Position numbers and translations under genes: made by a program. The notes below the pieces were generated by a model, which saw only the letters and a program-made list of their open reading frames with translations, did no database searches and was not told the origin of the DNA. Below are positions 9,392-21,657 of a DNA stretch of 64,000 nucleotides, piece by piece. The stretch spans positions 434,001 to 498,000 of the forward strand of contig NZ_CP141822.1 of assembly GCF_035621455.1 (NCBI RefSeq). The letters are read 5' to 3'. Every line of letters starts with the position of its first letter. Positions within the stretch are counted from its first letter, which is position 1. This DNA comes from Vibrio natriegens NBRC 15636 = ATCC 14048 = DSM 759 (GTDB taxonomy: Bacteria > Pseudomonadota > Gammaproteobacteria > Enterobacterales > Vibrionaceae).

Positions 9392-10342
9392 ATGACCGAA
9401 ACCTTTCAACATATTTCCGTGTTATTAAATGAATCCATTGATGGCCTGGCTATCAAACCTGACGGTATCTATATCGATGGAACATTTGGCCGAGGCGGTC
9501 ACAGCCGTACGATTTTATCTAAGCTAGGTGAAAACGGCCGACTTTACAGTATTGACCGCGACCCACAGGCAATCGCAGAAGCGGGTAAGATTGACGATCC
9601 TCGTTTTACCATTATTCATGGTCCATTCTCTGGCATGGCTGAATACGCACAAGACTACGATCTGGTTGGCAAAGTAGACGGTGTATTGCTAGATCTTGGC
9701 GTATCTTCTCCTCAACTAGATGACGCTGAGCGTGGTTTTAGCTTTATGAAAGATGGCCCACTGGACATGCGTATGGATCCAACCACGGGCATTCCGGTAT
9801 CTCAGTGGCTAATGGAAGCGGATTTGGATGACATCACTTGGGTTATTCGCGAATTTGGTGAAGACAAACACGCCCGTCGTATTGCGCGCGCGATTGTGGA
9901 ATACCGTGAAAACGAAGAAAACGAGCCAATGGTTCGTACAGGCCAGTTGGCGAAGCTAATTTCAGAAGCTGCGCCAAAAAGCTTTAAAGAGAAAAAACAC
10001 CCTGCGACACGTGCATTTCAGGCATTCCGTATTTACATCAACAGTGAGTTAGAAGAGATCGATACCGCGCTAAAAGGGGCGGCAAGTATTCTTGCTCCAC
10101 AAGGGCGTCTGTCTGTAATCAGCTTCCATTCATTGGAAGACCGCATGGTTAAGCGCTTTATTCGCAAAGAGAGCAAAGGGCCGGAAGTCCCGCATGGTAT
10201 TCCACTAACCGAAGCTCAAATCAAAGAGCTGGGCAGTGCGAACATGAAACCCATTGGCAAAGCGATTAAGCCAAGTAAACAAGAAATTGACATAAACCCT
10301 CGTTCACGCAGTTCAGTGTTAAGAATTGCTGAAAAGCTTTAA
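9392..10342 (+). CDS. rsmH: 16S rRNA (cytosine-1402-N4) methyltransferase
   Basis: RsmH (MraW) methylates N4 of C1402 in 16S rRNA, the same nucleotide that RsmI modifies on its ribose. The protein has the SAM-binding motif [12 protein letters not shown] (about residues 29-40), the acidic loop YSIDRDPQA, and [23 protein letters not shown] (about 98-120). The ATG at 9392 gives 316 residues starting [12 protein letters not shown], the family norm; an upstream ATG at 9338 would add 18 residues without similarity. It is the first gene of the dcw cluster here; no mraZ precedes it. Confidence 0.95.
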   Translation: MTETFQHISVLLNESIDGLAIKPDGIYIDGTFGRGGHSRTILSKLGENGRLYSIDRDPQAIAEAGKIDDPRFTIIHGPFSGMAEYAQDYDLVGKVDGVLLDLGVSSPQLDDAERGFSFMKDGPLDMRMDPTTGIPVSQWLMEADLDDITWVIREFGEDKHARRIARAIVEYRENEENEPMVRTGQLAKLISEAAPKSFKEKKHPATRAFQAFRIYINSELEEIDTALKGAASILAPQGRLSVISFHSLEDRMVKRFIRKESKGPEVPHGIPLTEAQIKELGSANMKPIGKAIKPSKQEIDINPRSRSSVLRIAEKL

Positions 10343-10347
10343 TTATT

Positions 10348-10665
10348 ATGACGAAATCCACTCCTAACCTTGCTAAGTTGATTGCCACGGACTTATTCAC
10401 AGTTGGTCGTTGGCCATTATTGTTGTTGCTTCTTATTCTGGCATCAGCAATGGGAGTGGTGTTTGCTACCCACCATGCGCGTCAAGCGATCACCGAAAAA
10501 GACCATACTCTGGTTGAGCGAGAGCGACTAGACAGCGAATGGCGCAACCTGATGTTGGAAGAAACCGCCCTGGCAGAACACAGTCGAGTTCAAGACCTTG
10601 CAAAAAAGGAGCTTGAAATGAAACGACCTGATGGCGATAAAGAAGTGGTTATCACACTAAAATGA
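10348..10665 (+). CDS. ftsL: Cell division protein FtsL
   Basis: FtsL is a small bitopic membrane protein that forms the FtsQ-FtsB-FtsL complex and activates septal peptidoglycan synthesis by FtsWI. The 105 residues show a short cytoplasmic N-terminus, one transmembrane helix (about residues 23-42, WPLLLLLLILASAMGVVFA) and a periplasmic coiled coil with leucine heptads (about 50-95). It lies five bases after rsmH and overlaps ftsI by four bases, so its place supports the call more than its poorly conserved sequence. Confidence 0.92.
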   Translation: MTKSTPNLAKLIATDLFTVGRWPLLLLLLILASAMGVVFATHHARQAITEKDHTLVERERLDSEWRNLMLEETALAEHSRVQDLAKKELEMKRPDGDKEVVITLK

Positions 10666-12455
10666 TTAGAAAGAAAACCAGTACCAAACAAGGAAATAAG
10701 CGGAAGGTTCCCGCAAAAACAAAAGCTGCAGTCGATGAGAAGAAAATCGAAAAAAAAGCGGCAAAAGTCGAGGTAGAAGAGTCATTTTTGATTCGTTGGC
10801 GTTTCCATCTGTTACTGTTTTTCGTCTTTTGTGCGTTTGCACTCCTCATTGGGCGTGTGGCGTACATTCAAATCATCGAGCCTGATAACCTGATCAAGCA
10901 AGGTGACCTTCGTTCTGTTCGAGTTAAGTCGATTCCTTCTGCACGAGGCATTATCTCTGATAGAAACGGAGAGCCTCTTGCCGTCAGTGTACCTGTTGAA
11001 GCGGTTTGGGCCGATCCGGCGACCATCTTTAAAGAAAATGCTCTGAGTCAGACTCAAAGTTGGTACGCGCTGGCGGACGTTCTTGGCGTTGAGCGCCAAG
11101 GTCTTATTGACAAGATCAAGCGCAATGAAAAGCGTCGTTTCATTTACCTGCAGCGTCAGGTAAGTCCCGCCATGGCGAATTACATCCGTGAGTTGAAACT
11201 ACCGGGCGTAGGGCTTAAATCTGAGTCGCGTCGTTATTATCCGGCAGGTGAGGTTAGTGCTCACTTAGTGGGAGTAACGGGTATCGATGGCCATGGTTTA
11301 GAAGGCGTAGAGCGCAGCTATGATGAATGGCTGACTGGCCAAGAAGGTAAAAAAACTATCCGTAAAGACCGTTATGGTCGAGTGGTAGAGAATATAGCCT
11401 GGCAGGACAAGCAAGAAGGCAAGTCGTTGCAACTGACGATTGACCAGCGTTTACAAGCCATTGCTTATCGTGCCATTAAACAGTCCGTGGCGGACCACCG
11501 CGCAACCTCTGGCTCTGTTGTGATGTTGGACGTAAAAACGGGGGCGGTACTGGCGATGGTTAATGCACCATCGTACAACCCGAATAATCGTAGTGATTGG
11601 CAAAGTTACAAAATGCGGAACCGCGTGATTACCGACTCGATGGAGCCGGGCTCGACCATTAAGCCGTTTGTGATTCTGGCTGCGTTAGAAAATGGCATCG
11701 CAGATACTGATACCATCGTTGATACAGGGAACGGTGTGCTTCGATTAGGCGGAAGCCGGGTAAAAGATGTCTCTCCCGTAGGTAAAGCTAGCCTGGAGAT
11801 GATCCTGAAAAAATCCAGTAACGTCGGTGTGACTAAACTGGCGATGCAAATGCCTGTTGAAGCGCTACTGGGCTTATACAGTTCGGTCGGTTTTGGTGAG
11901 CTTTCTGGCTTGAATCTGGTGGGTGAAGTGACAGGTATTTTCCCTAGTCGTTCGCGTTGGTCACCAATTGAAAGAGCGACCATTTCTTTCGGGTATGGTC
12001 TTTCCATTACACCAATTCAGCTTGCTCACGCGTACGCGACGCTGGGTAATCTTGGTAAATACGAGCCGATACATATTATAAAAAGTAACGACAACAATAT
12101 GTCTCGCCAGGTCGTTAGCCCTGAGCATGCGCGTCAGGTACTTAATATGCTGGAAACGGTAACTCAGCAAGGTGGTTCCGCTCGCCGTGCGGCCGTGCCG
12201 GGCTATCGAATCGGGGCAAAAACGGGTACTTCTCGTAAAGCTTCTGCGGGTGGATATAGTGATGAGTACATTACTTACACCGCAGGTCTCGCCCCCGTTA
12301 GTGACCCTAAAATCGCACTCGTTGTGATCGTCAATGAGCCGCAAGGTGATGATTACTACGGTGGTTCTGTGGCATCTCCGGTCTTTTCTGAAATTATGAA
12401 AGGGGCGCTACAGATCCTGAACGTGGCACCAGATGAAAATAAATTCCAGCAGTAA
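10662..12455 (+). CDS. ftsI: Peptidoglycan D,D-transpeptidase FtsI (PBP3)
   Basis: FtsI is the septum-specific class B penicillin-binding protein that cross-links peptidoglycan with the FtsW polymerase. The 597-residue protein has a very lysine-rich cytoplasmic tail (residues 1-38), one membrane anchor (about 46-67), the class B pedestal (RGIISDRNGEPLAVS) and the transpeptidase domain with active-site serine S331 in STIK, SSN (about 387-389) and KTG at 520-522. It starts within the last codons of ftsL. All catalytic motifs are intact; no second acyltransferase domain is present. Confidence 0.97.
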   Translation: MIRKKTSTKQGNKRKVPAKTKAAVDEKKIEKKAAKVEVEESFLIRWRFHLLLFFVFCAFALLIGRVAYIQIIEPDNLIKQGDLRSVRVKSIPSARGIISDRNGEPLAVSVPVEAVWADPATIFKENALSQTQSWYALADVLGVERQGLIDKIKRNEKRRFIYLQRQVSPAMANYIRELKLPGVGLKSESRRYYPAGEVSAHLVGVTGIDGHGLEGVERSYDEWLTGQEGKKTIRKDRYGRVVENIAWQDKQEGKSLQLTIDQRLQAIAYRAIKQSVADHRATSGSVVMLDVKTGAVLAMVNAPSYNPNNRSDWQSYKMRNRVITDSMEPGSTIKPFVILAALENGIADTDTIVDTGNGVLRLGGSRVKDVSPVGKASLEMILKKSSNVGVTKLAMQMPVEALLGLYSSVGFGELSGLNLVGEVTGIFPSRSRWSPIERATISFGYGLSITPIQLAHAYATLGNLGKYEPIHIIKSNDNNMSRQVVSPEHARQVLNMLETVTQQGGSARRAAVPGYRIGAKTGTSRKASAGGYSDEYITYTAGLAPVSDPKIALVVIVNEPQGDDYYGGSVASPVFSEIMKGALQILNVAPDENKFQQ

Positions 12456-12516
12456 GCAAAGTTAGCTTACTGCCAAATAACTTGAGTAAACCTGAGCCAA
12501 AGCTCGGAGAACAAAT

Positions 12517-13998
12517 ATGACTAAAGCCATCAGTATGGACGCATTGCTGTCCTCTTGGGTTGATTGCCCAAGTTTAGCGTCCGTTCTTGTCTCTGAACTG
12601 GAACTCGACAGCCGAAGAGTTCAACCCGGTACCACTTTTGTTGCGATTGTCGGGCACGTCGTGGATGGAAGGAAGTTTATTCCGGCGGCAATTCAGCAAG
12701 GTGCGAATGCAGTTATTGCACAAGCCTGTGAGAACAAAACGCATGGCACCATAGAGTGGGTTGATGACATTCCGGTTATTTATTTGAGTGCTTTGGATAA
12801 GTGTCTGTCTGAAATGGCAGGTCAACTTTATCGCTATCCAACAATGGATCTTATTGGTGTTACAGGAACCAATGGCAAGACCACCATCACACAACTGATT
12901 GCGCAGTGGATTGAACTCATCGGTTCGAAAGCGGCCGTGATGGGGACGACAGGAAATGGTTTCTTAGATAATTTGCAAGCAGCAGCGAACACCACCGGCA
13001 ACGCGGTGGAAATTCAACATACGCTTGCGTCATTAGCTGAGCAGGGCGCGAAGTACACGGCGCTGGAAGTTTCTTCTCATGGCTTAGTGCAAGGACGAGT
13101 GAAAGCTCTGTCATTTTCGGCTGGCGTGTTTACCAATCTGAGCCGTGATCACCTCGACTATCATGGCACGATGGAAGATTACGCGAGCGCTAAATTTAGC
13201 CTCTTTACCCAGCACCAGTGTGAAAAAGCCATCATTAACGTTGATGATGAAGTCGGTGCAGCGTGGGCTAAAGATCTTCCAAATCCGATTGCAGTTTCTT
13301 TAGTGCCGACAACTGAGTTTACAAACGCATTATGGGCCAGCAACGTCACGTATGCAGAATCTGGTATTACTATCGATTTTGACGGTATGTTTGGCAGCGG
13401 CACCTTATACGCACCTTTGATTGGGGAGTTCAACGCGGCTAACTTGATGTTAGCGTTTGCGACTTTGCTAAGCTTAGGTTTTGACAAACAAGCGCTTTTG
13501 GCGACGGCGAATCAATTGCAGCCGGTATTAGGCCGAATGGAACTGTTCCAGACAGATAACCGAGCCAAAGTTGTGGTTGATTACGCGCACACCCCGGATG
13601 CATTAGAAAAAGCGTTGCAGGCGCTGCGTGTGCATTGTGACGGTCAGCTCTGGGCGATCGTCGGATGTGGCGGAGATCGTGATCCAGGTAAACGTCCAAT
13701 GATGGCTGAAATTGCAGAGCGTTTGGGTGATAAGGTTGTGTTAACTGACGATAACCCGCGCAGCGAAAGCCCTGAACTCATCATTAAAGATATGCTGGCT
13801 GGATTATCGAAACCAGACGAGGCGATTGTTCAGCATGACCGCTTCAAGGCTTTGTCATATGCGCTCGACAATGCCTCAGCCCAAGACATTATCTTGTTGG
13901 CAGGTAAAGGCCACGAAGACTATCAAATTCGTAATGGCGAGACGATCCATTATTCGGATAGAGAATCTGCAATGCAGCTATTAGGACTGTCATCATGA
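12517..13998 (+). CDS. murE: UDP-MurNAc-tripeptide synthetase MurE (meso-DAP adding)
   Basis: MurE joins the third stem-peptide residue to UDP-MurNAc-L-Ala-D-Glu in the cytoplasm, using ATP. The 493-residue protein shows the Mur ligase P-loop [11 protein letters not shown] (about residues 114-124), the carbamylated-lysine region and the motif DDNPRSE (about 410-416), whose DNPR signature specifies meso-diaminopimelate, fitting a Gram-negative wall. Its substrate depends on the lysine pathway, to which dapB (30357-31166) belongs. The start codon follows a CGGAGAA site; the end overlaps murF by four bases. Confidence 0.96.
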   Translation: MTKAISMDALLSSWVDCPSLASVLVSELELDSRRVQPGTTFVAIVGHVVDGRKFIPAAIQQGANAVIAQACENKTHGTIEWVDDIPVIYLSALDKCLSEMAGQLYRYPTMDLIGVTGTNGKTTITQLIAQWIELIGSKAAVMGTTGNGFLDNLQAAANTTGNAVEIQHTLASLAEQGAKYTALEVSSHGLVQGRVKALSFSAGVFTNLSRDHLDYHGTMEDYASAKFSLFTQHQCEKAIINVDDEVGAAWAKDLPNPIAVSLVPTTEFTNALWASNVTYAESGITIDFDGMFGSGTLYAPLIGEFNAANLMLAFATLLSLGFDKQALLATANQLQPVLGRMELFQTDNRAKVVVDYAHTPDALEKALQALRVHCDGQLWAIVGCGGDRDPGKRPMMAEIAERLGDKVVLTDDNPRSESPELIIKDMLAGLSKPDEAIVQHDRFKALSYALDNASAQDIILLAGKGHEDYQIRNGETIHYSDRESAMQLLGLSS

Positions 13999-15359
13999 TT
14001 AAAGTAACTTTATCTCAACTTGCAGAAATTACGCATGGTGAATTAGTCGGTGAAGACATCACTATTGCGGCGGTTTCAACCGATACGAGAACAATCGAGA
14101 GTGGTTCCCTGTTTGTTGCATTAGTGGGTGAACGATTTGATGCGCATGATTTCTGCCAGCAAGCAGTTGACGCTGGAGCAGGTGCTCTGCTGGTGCAAAA
14201 ACGTCTCGATGTGAGTGTCCCACAAGTGGTGGTCACTGACAGCAAAATTGCTTTGGGTGAAATCGCAGCCTGGGTTCACCAATCTTGCCAAACTCCAACG
14301 GTAGCTATTACGGGTAGCTGCGGTAAAACCACAGTAAAAGAAATGGTGGCGAGCATTCTTCAGTTGAAAGGTCAGGTGTTGTTTACGGCTGGTAACTTCA
14401 ACAACGATATCGGTGTGCCATTAACGCTCTTACGTTCGCAAGCCGACGATGACTATGCCGTCATTGAGCTGGGCGCTAACCATATCGGTGAAATTGCCTA
14501 TACCACTCAATTAGTGAAACCGGATATCGCGCTGGTCAACAATGTTGCAGCGGCACACCTTGAAGGATTTGGTTCCATTGAAGGCGTTAAGCAAGCGAAA
14601 GGTGAAATCTACCAAGGCTTATCAGCTGGCGGAGTCGCAATTGTTAACCTGGATAGTCAGGGTGATGCGTTATGGCAATCAGTCCTTGCCGATAAGAAGG
14701 TGATCACTTTTTCGCAAAGTAACACTCAAGCTGATTTCTATGCTTCCGATATAGTAATGAATGAAGAAGGTAAAGCCAGCTTCACTCTGCACCTAGCCGA
14801 AGATGGACAAGAAATTGAACTATCGCTCGGTATTATTGGTCAACACAATGTTGCGAATGCGATTGCGGCTGCAATTATTACTCTACAAATGGGAGCATCG
14901 ATTGAAGAAATTCAATCTGGCCTGCTGAATCTTAATAAGGTAAAAGGCCGAGTAGACGTTGAGCAACTGAGTCAATCTGTCAAGCTGATTGATGACAGCT
15001 ATAATGCCAGTGTTCCCGCGATGAAAGCCGCAGTGGACTTATTGGCTGCTTTCAAGGGACAACGTTGGTTGATTTTAGGCAATATGGCTGAATTGGGCGA
15101 GGAAAGTCTTGCACTTCATCGTCAAGTCGGGGAACATGCTGCCCCACAAAAATTTGAACACGTTCTCACGTATGGGGCGGACGCAAAGGTAATCAGTGAC
15201 CTGTGCGACGGCACCCACTTTGAGACACATCAAGATATGATTGACTACATCAAGCAGCATCTAGACCAAACCGTTTCTGACAACCACACTATGTTGGTTA
15301 AAGGAGCGAACGGTGCTCGTATGTTTGAAGTCGCTGCTGCTTTGAAGGAGTATTTTTAA
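13995..15359 (+). CDS. murF: UDP-MurNAc-tripeptide:D-Ala-D-Ala ligase MurF
   Basis: MurF adds D-Ala-D-Ala to make the complete UDP-MurNAc-pentapeptide. The 454-residue sequence has the three Mur ligase parts: an N-terminal uracil-binding domain ([16 protein letters not shown]), the ATPase centre with [11 protein letters not shown] (about residues 107-117) and [13 protein letters not shown], and the C-terminal domain ([27 protein letters not shown]). It overlaps murE by four bases and mraY by one. The D-Ala-D-Ala ligase gene that supplies its substrate is not in this cluster. Confidence 0.96.
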   Translation: MIKVTLSQLAEITHGELVGEDITIAAVSTDTRTIESGSLFVALVGERFDAHDFCQQAVDAGAGALLVQKRLDVSVPQVVVTDSKIALGEIAAWVHQSCQTPTVAITGSCGKTTVKEMVASILQLKGQVLFTAGNFNNDIGVPLTLLRSQADDDYAVIELGANHIGEIAYTTQLVKPDIALVNNVAAAHLEGFGSIEGVKQAKGEIYQGLSAGGVAIVNLDSQGDALWQSVLADKKVITFSQSNTQADFYASDIVMNEEGKASFTLHLAEDGQEIELSLGIIGQHNVANAIAAAIITLQMGASIEEIQSGLLNLNKVKGRVDVEQLSQSVKLIDDSYNASVPAMKAAVDLLAAFKGQRWLILGNMAELGEESLALHRQVGEHAAPQKFEHVLTYGADAKVISDLCDGTHFETHQDMIDYIKQHLDQTVSDNHTMLVKGANGARMFEVAAALKEYF

Positions 15360-16441
15360 TGATTATCTGGCTTGCCGAGCTGCTACAGCCATATTTTTCT
15401 TTTTTTCGCTTGTTTGAATACCTGTCTTTTCGAGCAATATTAAGTGTATTAACTGCCTTAGGCCTGTCACTTTGGATGGGACCTATCATGATCAAGCGTT
15501 TGCAAATGCTGCAAATCGGTCAGGTAGTACGTAACGAAGGCCCTGAATCCCACTTTAGTAAACGTGGTACGCCGACCATGGGCGGTATCATGATTTTGGC
15601 TGCAATTTCTATCACCATTCTGCTTTGGGCCGATTTATCAAACCCTTATGTCTGGGCGGTACTTGCAGTCCTACTCGGCTATGGTGCTGTCGGATTTGTC
15701 GACGATTATCGCAAGGTAGTGCGTAAGAATACCGATGGTTTGATCGCGCGCTGGAAATACTTTTGGCAGTCGTTAATTGCATTTGTGGTGGCGTTCGCGC
15801 TTTACGCTTACGGCAAAGATACTGCTGCAACTCAACTTGTGGTGCCATTCTTTAAAGATGTCATGCCGCAAATGGGCATGTTATACATTATCTTCACTTA
15901 TTTTGTGATTGTCGGTACGAGTAACGCGGTAAACCTGACTGATGGTCTGGATGGCTTGGCGATTATGCCAACGGTTCTGGTAGCTGCAGGCTTTGCAGTT
16001 ATTTCTTGGGCGACAGGTAACGTTAACTTCTCTGAATACCTGCATATCCCTTACCTTCCTCACGCTTCTGAACTTGTAGTCGTCTGTACGGCGATTGTTG
16101 GTGCTGGTCTTGGCTTTTTGTGGTTCAACACTTACCCAGCGCAAGTATTCATGGGCGATGTAGGCTCACTTGCTTTGGGCGGTGCGCTAGGTACCATCGC
16201 AGTATTGGTTCGTCAGGAATTTGTACTGGTTATCATGGGTGGTGTATTTGTGATGGAAACCCTGTCGGTTATTCTTCAGGTGGGTTCTTACAAACTACGT
16301 GGTCAGCGTATTTTCCGCATGGCACCTATCCATCACCACTATGAACTTAAAGGTTGGCCAGAGCCTCGTGTTATCGTGCGTTTCTGGATTATTTCTATTG
16401 TTCTTGTTCTGATTGGTCTAGCTACACTGAAGGTGCGTTAA
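15359..16441 (+). CDS. mraY: Phospho-MurNAc-pentapeptide transferase MraY
   Basis: MraY transfers phospho-MurNAc-pentapeptide to undecaprenyl phosphate, making lipid I at the inner membrane. The 360-residue protein has about ten transmembrane helices and the family signatures [10 protein letters not shown] (about residues 113-122; the catalytic aspartates), [10 protein letters not shown] (about 190-199) and [21 protein letters not shown] near the C-terminus. It is one base into the end of murF and 38 bases before murD. Confidence 0.97.
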   Translation: MIIWLAELLQPYFSFFRLFEYLSFRAILSVLTALGLSLWMGPIMIKRLQMLQIGQVVRNEGPESHFSKRGTPTMGGIMILAAISITILLWADLSNPYVWAVLAVLLGYGAVGFVDDYRKVVRKNTDGLIARWKYFWQSLIAFVVAFALYAYGKDTAATQLVVPFFKDVMPQMGMLYIIFTYFVIVGTSNAVNLTDGLDGLAIMPTVLVAAGFAVISWATGNVNFSEYLHIPYLPHASELVVVCTAIVGAGLGFLWFNTYPAQVFMGDVGSLALGGALGTIAVLVRQEFVLVIMGGVFVMETLSVILQVGSYKLRGQRIFRMAPIHHHYELKGWPEPRVIVRFWIISIVLVLIGLATLKVR

Positions 16442-16479
16442 TCGCGCCTTCTCAGACAAGAGTTACAGTGTGAACAAAT

Positions 16480-17793
16480 ATGGAACGTTGGCAAAACATA
16501 CATAGTGTTGTCGTCGTAGGGCTCGGTATTACCGGGCTCTCTGTCGTTAAACACCTAAGAAAATATCAACCACAGCTGGTGGTTAAAGTCATTGATACTC
16601 GAGCTAATCCTCCGGGGGCTGAACGCCTTCCTGAAGGGGTTGAACTGCACAGCGGTGGCTGGAATGCCGCGTGGCTTGCAGAGGCTGACTTGGTGGTGAC
16701 GAACCCTGGTATCGCACTTGCGACGCCTGAAATTCAGTCTGTACTAGGCCAGGGAACCCCCGTTGTCGGTGATATTGAACTGTTTGCCTGGGCAGTCACT
16801 AAGCCCGTCGTTGCAATTACCGGCTCAAACGGTAAAAGCACGGTAACAGATTTGACTGGCGTAATGGCAAAAGCCGCTGGGTTAAGCGTTGGTGTTGGCG
16901 GAAATATTGGCGTTCCTGCACTCGATCTACTTGATCAAGAAGCAGACTTGTATGTGCTTGAACTTTCTAGCTTCCAGCTGGAAACCACGTCTAGCCTCAA
17001 GTTAAAAGCGGCAGCGTTTCTGAATCTTTCTGAAGATCATATGGATCGCTATGAAAGCATGGCCGACTACCGATCAGCAAAATTGCGTATTTTTAATCAT
17101 GCTGAGCTTGCGGTAGTGAATCGAGATGATCAGGAGACCTTCCCAGATCATGACATGCCTGGGGTTACCTTTGGTTGCGATGAGCAAGCATTTGGTTTAG
17201 AAACCGATGGTGAGAAAACCTGGTTACTTGATCACGGCCAGCGCGTGATTGCCAGTGATGAACTCAAGCTTGTCGGTAAGCACAATTTAGCGAACGTACT
17301 GGTTGTATTAGCACTGCTTAAGGCTGCGGGTGTTGATTGTCACAACACATTGAATACACTAAAAAATTACACCGGACTGACACACCGTTGCCAGGTTGTT
17401 GAAGATAATCAAGGTGTTAAATGGGTCAATGATTCCAAGGCAACCAATATTGCGAGCACTATGGCGGCACTATCGGGGTTGGAGCTGACTGGCAAGTTGT
17501 ATCTACTGGTTGGTGGTGTTGGTAAAGGCGCAGATTTCACTCCATTAGAACCGATTTTCGCGACGCTCAATTTACAGTTGTGCTGCTTTGGAAAAGATGG
17601 TGATGAGTTTTTACCATTGCATCCATCTGCGACTCGTTTCGATACGATGGAAGATGTGATTCAGCAAATATCTTCACAGTTAAAAGCGGGTGATATGGTG
17701 ATGCTCTCTCCTGCATGTGCTAGCTTTGATCAATTCGACAACTTTATGGCAAGAGGTGATGTATTCGCCGCGCTTGCTAAAAAATACGCATAA
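16480..17793 (+). CDS. murD: UDP-MurNAc-L-alanine:D-glutamate ligase MurD
   Basis: MurD adds D-glutamate to UDP-MurNAc-L-Ala. The 437-residue protein opens with a Rossmann-type motif ([17 protein letters not shown], about residues 10-26), followed by the ATP loop [11 protein letters not shown] (about 113-123), [10 protein letters not shown] (about 186-195) and the C-terminal [11 protein letters not shown] and [10 protein letters not shown] motifs. These define MurD among Mur ligases. ftsW starts three to 21 bases after its stop depending on the start used. Confidence 0.96.
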   Translation: MERWQNIHSVVVVGLGITGLSVVKHLRKYQPQLVVKVIDTRANPPGAERLPEGVELHSGGWNAAWLAEADLVVTNPGIALATPEIQSVLGQGTPVVGDIELFAWAVTKPVVAITGSNGKSTVTDLTGVMAKAAGLSVGVGGNIGVPALDLLDQEADLYVLELSSFQLETTSSLKLKAAAFLNLSEDHMDRYESMADYRSAKLRIFNHAELAVVNRDDQETFPDHDMPGVTFGCDEQAFGLETDGEKTWLLDHGQRVIASDELKLVGKHNLANVLVVLALLKAAGVDCHNTLNTLKNYTGLTHRCQVVEDNQGVKWVNDSKATNIASTMAALSGLELTGKLYLLVGGVGKGADFTPLEPIFATLNLQLCCFGKDGDEFLPLHPSATRFDTMEDVIQQISSQLKAGDMVMLSPACASFDQFDNFMARGDVFAALAKKYA

Positions 17794-17796
17794 CAA

Positions 17797-19011
17797 TTGA
17801 AGGTCACTCGTTTCGTGAGTTTAGGTAACGTTAAACACAACATCAGTAATTGGCTCAGGCAGCCTGCACCAGAGGCTCTGTTTGATCGCCAATTGGTGTG
17901 GATTGCGTTGGGGTTGATGTTGACGGGATTGATCATGGTAACGTCGGCCTCTTTTCCTATAAGCTCACGCCTGACTGATCAGCCTTTTCATTTTATGTTC
18001 CGTCACGCCACTTTTCTTGTGCTTGCGTTGATCACATCAGCGGTGATTCTCCAAGTTCCTTTGGAAGAGTGGTTCAAGCGCAGTCACTATTTGCTTTGGC
18101 TCTCTTTTACGTTGCTTATCATCGTGTTGCTAGCGGGTAAGTCTGTAAATGGTGCCTCTCGATGGATCCCTCTGGGGCTGTTTAACCTGCAGCCTGCCGA
18201 GGTCGCGAAGCTGGCCCTGTTTATCTTTATGTCTGGCTATTTAGTCCGAAAGCAAGACGAAGTGCGTCAAACCTTCTTTGGCGGCTTTATGAAGCCAATC
18301 ATGGTGTTTGCATTTTTTGCCGTACTATTGTTGGGACAGCCAGACTTGGGAACGGTTGTGGTAATGCTTGTGACCTTATTCGGCATGCTGTTTATTGCGG
18401 GCGCAAAGTTAACCCAGTTTCTTGCACTGATGGTCGCTGGTATCGGCGCCGTCGTCGGTTTGATTCTGGTCGAGCCTTACCGTATGCGACGCGTAACGTC
18501 ATTTCTCGATCCTTGGGAAGACCCGTTCGGCAGTGGCTATCAGCTGACTCAATCTTTGATGGCGTTTGGTCGTGGTGAATGGTTTGGCCAAGGGCTGGGT
18601 AACTCTATTCAGAAACTCGAATACTTACCAGAAGCGCACACTGATTTCGTGTTTGCCGTTTTGGCCGAGGAACTTGGTTTTGTCGGCGTCGTGCTGGTGC
18701 TGATGTTGATATTTAGTCTGGTACTGAAAGCCGTTTACATTGGTAAGCGTGCTTTTGAAGACGGCGAAATCTTTGGTGGCTACCTCGCGTTCGGTATTGG
18801 CATTTGGTTCGCGTTCCAGACACTGGTTAACGTCGGCGCTGCCGCAGGTATCGTACCAACCAAAGGTTTGACCCTTCCGCTAATCAGTTATGGTGGTTCC
18901 AGTCTGATTATTATGTCCGTTGCAGTATCCATATTGCTGCGTATCGATCACGAATGCCGCTTGAAACGCGAGCAACAACAATCAGAACAACAAACTAATG
19001 AAGAAAACTAA
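17797..19011 (+). CDS. ftsW: Peptidoglycan polymerase FtsW (SEDS family)
   Basis: FtsW is the septal SEDS glycosyltransferase that polymerises lipid II and works with FtsI. The sequence has about ten membrane helices and the SEDS motifs [18 protein letters not shown] (about residues 120-137), QPDLGT, the extracytoplasmic loop ending [19 protein letters not shown] (about 285-303) and [10 protein letters not shown] (about 365-374). The start is uncertain: the longest frame begins with TTG at 17797 and has no clear ribosome site, whereas a GTG at 17815 has GAAGG 11 bases upstream and may be the true start. The end overlaps murG by 14 bases. Confidence 0.95.
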   Translation: MKVTRFVSLGNVKHNISNWLRQPAPEALFDRQLVWIALGLMLTGLIMVTSASFPISSRLTDQPFHFMFRHATFLVLALITSAVILQVPLEEWFKRSHYLLWLSFTLLIIVLLAGKSVNGASRWIPLGLFNLQPAEVAKLALFIFMSGYLVRKQDEVRQTFFGGFMKPIMVFAFFAVLLLGQPDLGTVVVMLVTLFGMLFIAGAKLTQFLALMVAGIGAVVGLILVEPYRMRRVTSFLDPWEDPFGSGYQLTQSLMAFGRGEWFGQGLGNSIQKLEYLPEAHTDFVFAVLAEELGFVGVVLVLMLIFSLVLKAVYIGKRAFEDGEIFGGYLAFGIGIWFAFQTLVNVGAAAGIVPTKGLTLPLISYGGSSLIIMSVAVSILLRIDHECRLKREQQQSEQQTNEEN

Positions 19012-20065
19012 ACGTTTGATGGTGATGGCTGGTGGTACTGGCGGTCACGTATTTCCGGGGCTTGCCGTTGCTAAGCAATTGCAGGAACAAGGTTGGGAGA
19101 TTCGCTGGTTAGGTACGGCGGATCGAATGGAAGCGGATTTGGTACCTAAGCATGGTATTGAAATCGACTTCATCAAAGTGAAAGGTTTGCGTGGTCAGGG
19201 CGTTAAGCGTCTTCTGGCTGCGCCATTCCAAATTATCAATGCCATTATGCAAGCGCGTACTCACATGAAACAGTGGAAGCCGGATGCGGTTTTGGGCATG
19301 GGTGGTTACGTGAGTGGACCTGGTGGCGTTGCGGCTTGGTTAAGTGGTATTCCGGTTGTGCTGCATGAACAAAATGCCGTTGCAGGTTTGACTAATCAAT
19401 GGCTGTCTAAGATCGCTAAAAAAGTATTTCAGGCTTTTCCTGGTGCTTTCCCCAAGGCTGAGGTTGTCGGTAATCCTGTACGTGAAGATGTGACTCAACT
19501 GGCTGAACCAGCACTTCGTATGCAAGGCCGCCAAGGACCGATTCGGATTTTGGTAATGGGTGGTAGCCAAGGCGCTCGTATTCTTAACCAAACGTTACCT
19601 GAGGTTATGGCTAACTTAGGTGAACACTACTGTATTCGTCATCAAGCGGGTAAAGGATCAGCACAAGAGGTGCAAGCCGCCTATCAGAAACACAATGTGG
19701 TTAATGCCGAAGTGACCGAATTTATTGATGATGTGGCGGAAGCGTATGCATGGGCTGACCTGTTAGTGTGTCGCTCAGGCGCTTTGACGGTATCTGAAGT
19801 TTCTGCTGCTGGTGTCGGTGCTATTTTCGTACCGTTTATGCACAAAGACCGCCAACAGGCACTCAATGCGGATCACTTAGTCGAATGCGGAGCGGCGAAA
19901 ATGATTGAACAACCAGTGTTTACGGTTGAATCACTCACTGAGCAAATCCAGCAGTTAGATCGCAAAACTTTACTAGAGATGGCTCAACATGCACGTGGCG
20001 CCGCTAAACTGGACGCCGACAAGACTGTCGCACAAGCCATCGTCGCTTTGACTGAAAAGCGTTAA
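18998..20065 (+). CDS. murG: UDP-GlcNAc:lipid I GlcNAc transferase MurG
   Basis: MurG adds GlcNAc to lipid I to form lipid II on the inner face of the membrane. The 355-residue GT-B enzyme has the glycine-rich loop [16 protein letters not shown] (about residues 10-25), [15 protein letters not shown] (about 101-115), [15 protein letters not shown], a second G loop [12 protein letters not shown] (about 187-198) and [15 protein letters not shown] (about 261-275). Its first codons lie inside the end of ftsW. Confidence 0.97.
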   Translation: MKKTKRLMVMAGGTGGHVFPGLAVAKQLQEQGWEIRWLGTADRMEADLVPKHGIEIDFIKVKGLRGQGVKRLLAAPFQIINAIMQARTHMKQWKPDAVLGMGGYVSGPGGVAAWLSGIPVVLHEQNAVAGLTNQWLSKIAKKVFQAFPGAFPKAEVVGNPVREDVTQLAEPALRMQGRQGPIRILVMGGSQGARILNQTLPEVMANLGEHYCIRHQAGKGSAQEVQAAYQKHNVVNAEVTEFIDDVAEAYAWADLLVCRSGALTVSEVSAAGVGAIFVPFMHKDRQQALNADHLVECGAAKMIEQPVFTVESLTEQIQQLDRKTLLEMAQHARGAAKLDADKTVAQAIVALTEKR

Positions 20066-20088
20066 TGAATTATCGAGAATAGAAACAG

Positions 20089-21546
20089 ATGACTATTGAA
20101 CATACACAAGACTTAGCTCAGATTCGCGCCATGGTTCCAGAAATGCGTCGCGTGAAATCAATCCACTTCATCGGTATTGGTGGTGCGGGGATGAGCGGCA
20201 TTGCTGAGGTGCTCCTAAACGAAGGTTATCAAATTACCGGTTCTGATCTTGCAAAGAATGCGGTAACTGAACGATTAGCCGCTAAAGGCGCAACCATCTA
20301 TATCGGGCATCAGGCAAGCAATGTTGAGCAAGCAAGTGTGGTTGTTGTTTCTACAGCTATCAACGAAGAAAACCCAGAAGTGATGGCGGCTCGTGAGCTA
20401 CGTATTCCTATTGTTCGTCGCGCAGAGATGCTGGCCGAGTTGATGCGTTTTCGTCATGGCATTGCTGTGGCTGGTACGCATGGCAAAACAACAACCACGG
20501 CACTTGTGACGCAAATTTATTCAGAAGCGGGTCTTGATCCAACGTTTGTTAACGGTGGCTTGGTAAAAAGTGCAGGTACTAACGCACGTCTTGGCTCTAG
20601 CCGTATTCTTATTGCAGAAGCGGATGAAAGCGATGCGTCATTCCTGCACCTTCAGCCAATGGTGAGTATTGTTACCAACATCGAAGCCGATCATATGGAT
20701 ACTTATGGTGGTGACTTTGAAACCCTGAAGCAAACCTTCATCGACTTTCTGCATAATCTTCCATTTTATGGTCAAGCGATTGTTTGTATTGATGATCCTG
20801 TCGTTCGCGAGTTAATTCCGCGTATTAGCCGTCAGGTGATTACCTATGGTTTCTCTGAAGACGCGGACGTACGTATCGAGAATTACCGCCAAGAAGGCCA
20901 GCAAGGTAAATTTACGGTGGTTCGTAAAGGCAGAGCTGATCTTAATATCACTCTTAATATTCCGGGTCGTCATAATGCACTCAACGCATCAGCTGCAATC
21001 GCAGTTGCAACTGAAGATGACATTGAAGATGACGCGATCCTGAAAGCAATGGCGGGAACGCAAGGTACGGGACGTCGCTTTGATCACCTTGGTGAATTTG
21101 ATACGGGCAACGGCCATGCGATGCTGGTGGACGATTACGGTCACCACCCAACGGAAGTCGGCGTAACGATTAATGCAGCGCGCAGTGGTTGGCAAGACAA
21201 GCGCTTGGTAATGATTTTCCAACCGCACCGTTACAGCCGAACCCGTGATTTGTATGATGATTTTGCTAACGTACTTGAGCAGGTCGACGTGCTGATTATG
21301 TTGGATGTTTATTCTGCAGGTGAAAAGCCTATTGCAGGCGCAGATGGACGCGCATTATGCCGCACAATTCGCAGTAGAGGTAAGCTAGATCCAATTTTTG
21401 TTCCAGAAATCGAGCAATTACCGTCAGTTTTGGCTAACGTTATACAAGACGGAGACCTAATTTTAACTCAGGGTGCTGGTGATGTTGGTAAAGTAGCTAA
21501 ACAGCTGGCAGCTCTTGAGCTAAATGTTAATAAAATGATGGGATAA
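20089..21546 (+). CDS. murC: UDP-N-acetylmuramate:L-alanine ligase MurC
   Basis: MurC adds the first stem-peptide residue, L-alanine, to UDP-MurNAc. The 485-residue protein has the dinucleotide-like motif [19 protein letters not shown] (about residues 25-43), the ATP loop [14 protein letters not shown] (about 125-138), [14 protein letters not shown] and the C-terminal [11 protein letters not shown] and [16 protein letters not shown]. It is the last Mur ligase of the cluster. In E. coli ddlB follows; here a 152-base gap with its own promoter leads to ftsQ. Confidence 0.97.
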   Translation: MTIEHTQDLAQIRAMVPEMRRVKSIHFIGIGGAGMSGIAEVLLNEGYQITGSDLAKNAVTERLAAKGATIYIGHQASNVEQASVVVVSTAINEENPEVMAARELRIPIVRRAEMLAELMRFRHGIAVAGTHGKTTTTALVTQIYSEAGLDPTFVNGGLVKSAGTNARLGSSRILIAEADESDASFLHLQPMVSIVTNIEADHMDTYGGDFETLKQTFIDFLHNLPFYGQAIVCIDDPVVRELIPRISRQVITYGFSEDADVRIENYRQEGQQGKFTVVRKGRADLNITLNIPGRHNALNASAAIAVATEDDIEDDAILKAMAGTQGTGRRFDHLGEFDTGNGHAMLVDDYGHHPTEVGVTINAARSGWQDKRLVMIFQPHRYSRTRDLYDDFANVLEQVDVLIMLDVYSAGEKPIAGADGRALCRTIRSRGKLDPIFVPEIEQLPSVLANVIQDGDLILTQGAGDVGKVAKQLAALELNVNKMMG

Positions 21547-21629
21547 GCTGAAATTCGTTGTGAGCTTTAAGATAAAGACCTAGATCTCGATTTTGCGCCA
21601 ACAACGTTGTGATTTATTGTTATCAGTGT

Positions 21630-21657
21630 TTGATAGTTTATTAGAGCTCAGTATAAT
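21630..21657 (+). promoter_or_regulatory. Strong sigma70 promoter of ftsQAZ
   Basis: TTGATA (21630-21635) and TATAAT (21652-21657) are separated by 16 bases in the murC-ftsQ gap, 42 bases before the ftsQ start. The -10 element is a perfect consensus. Confidence 0.75.
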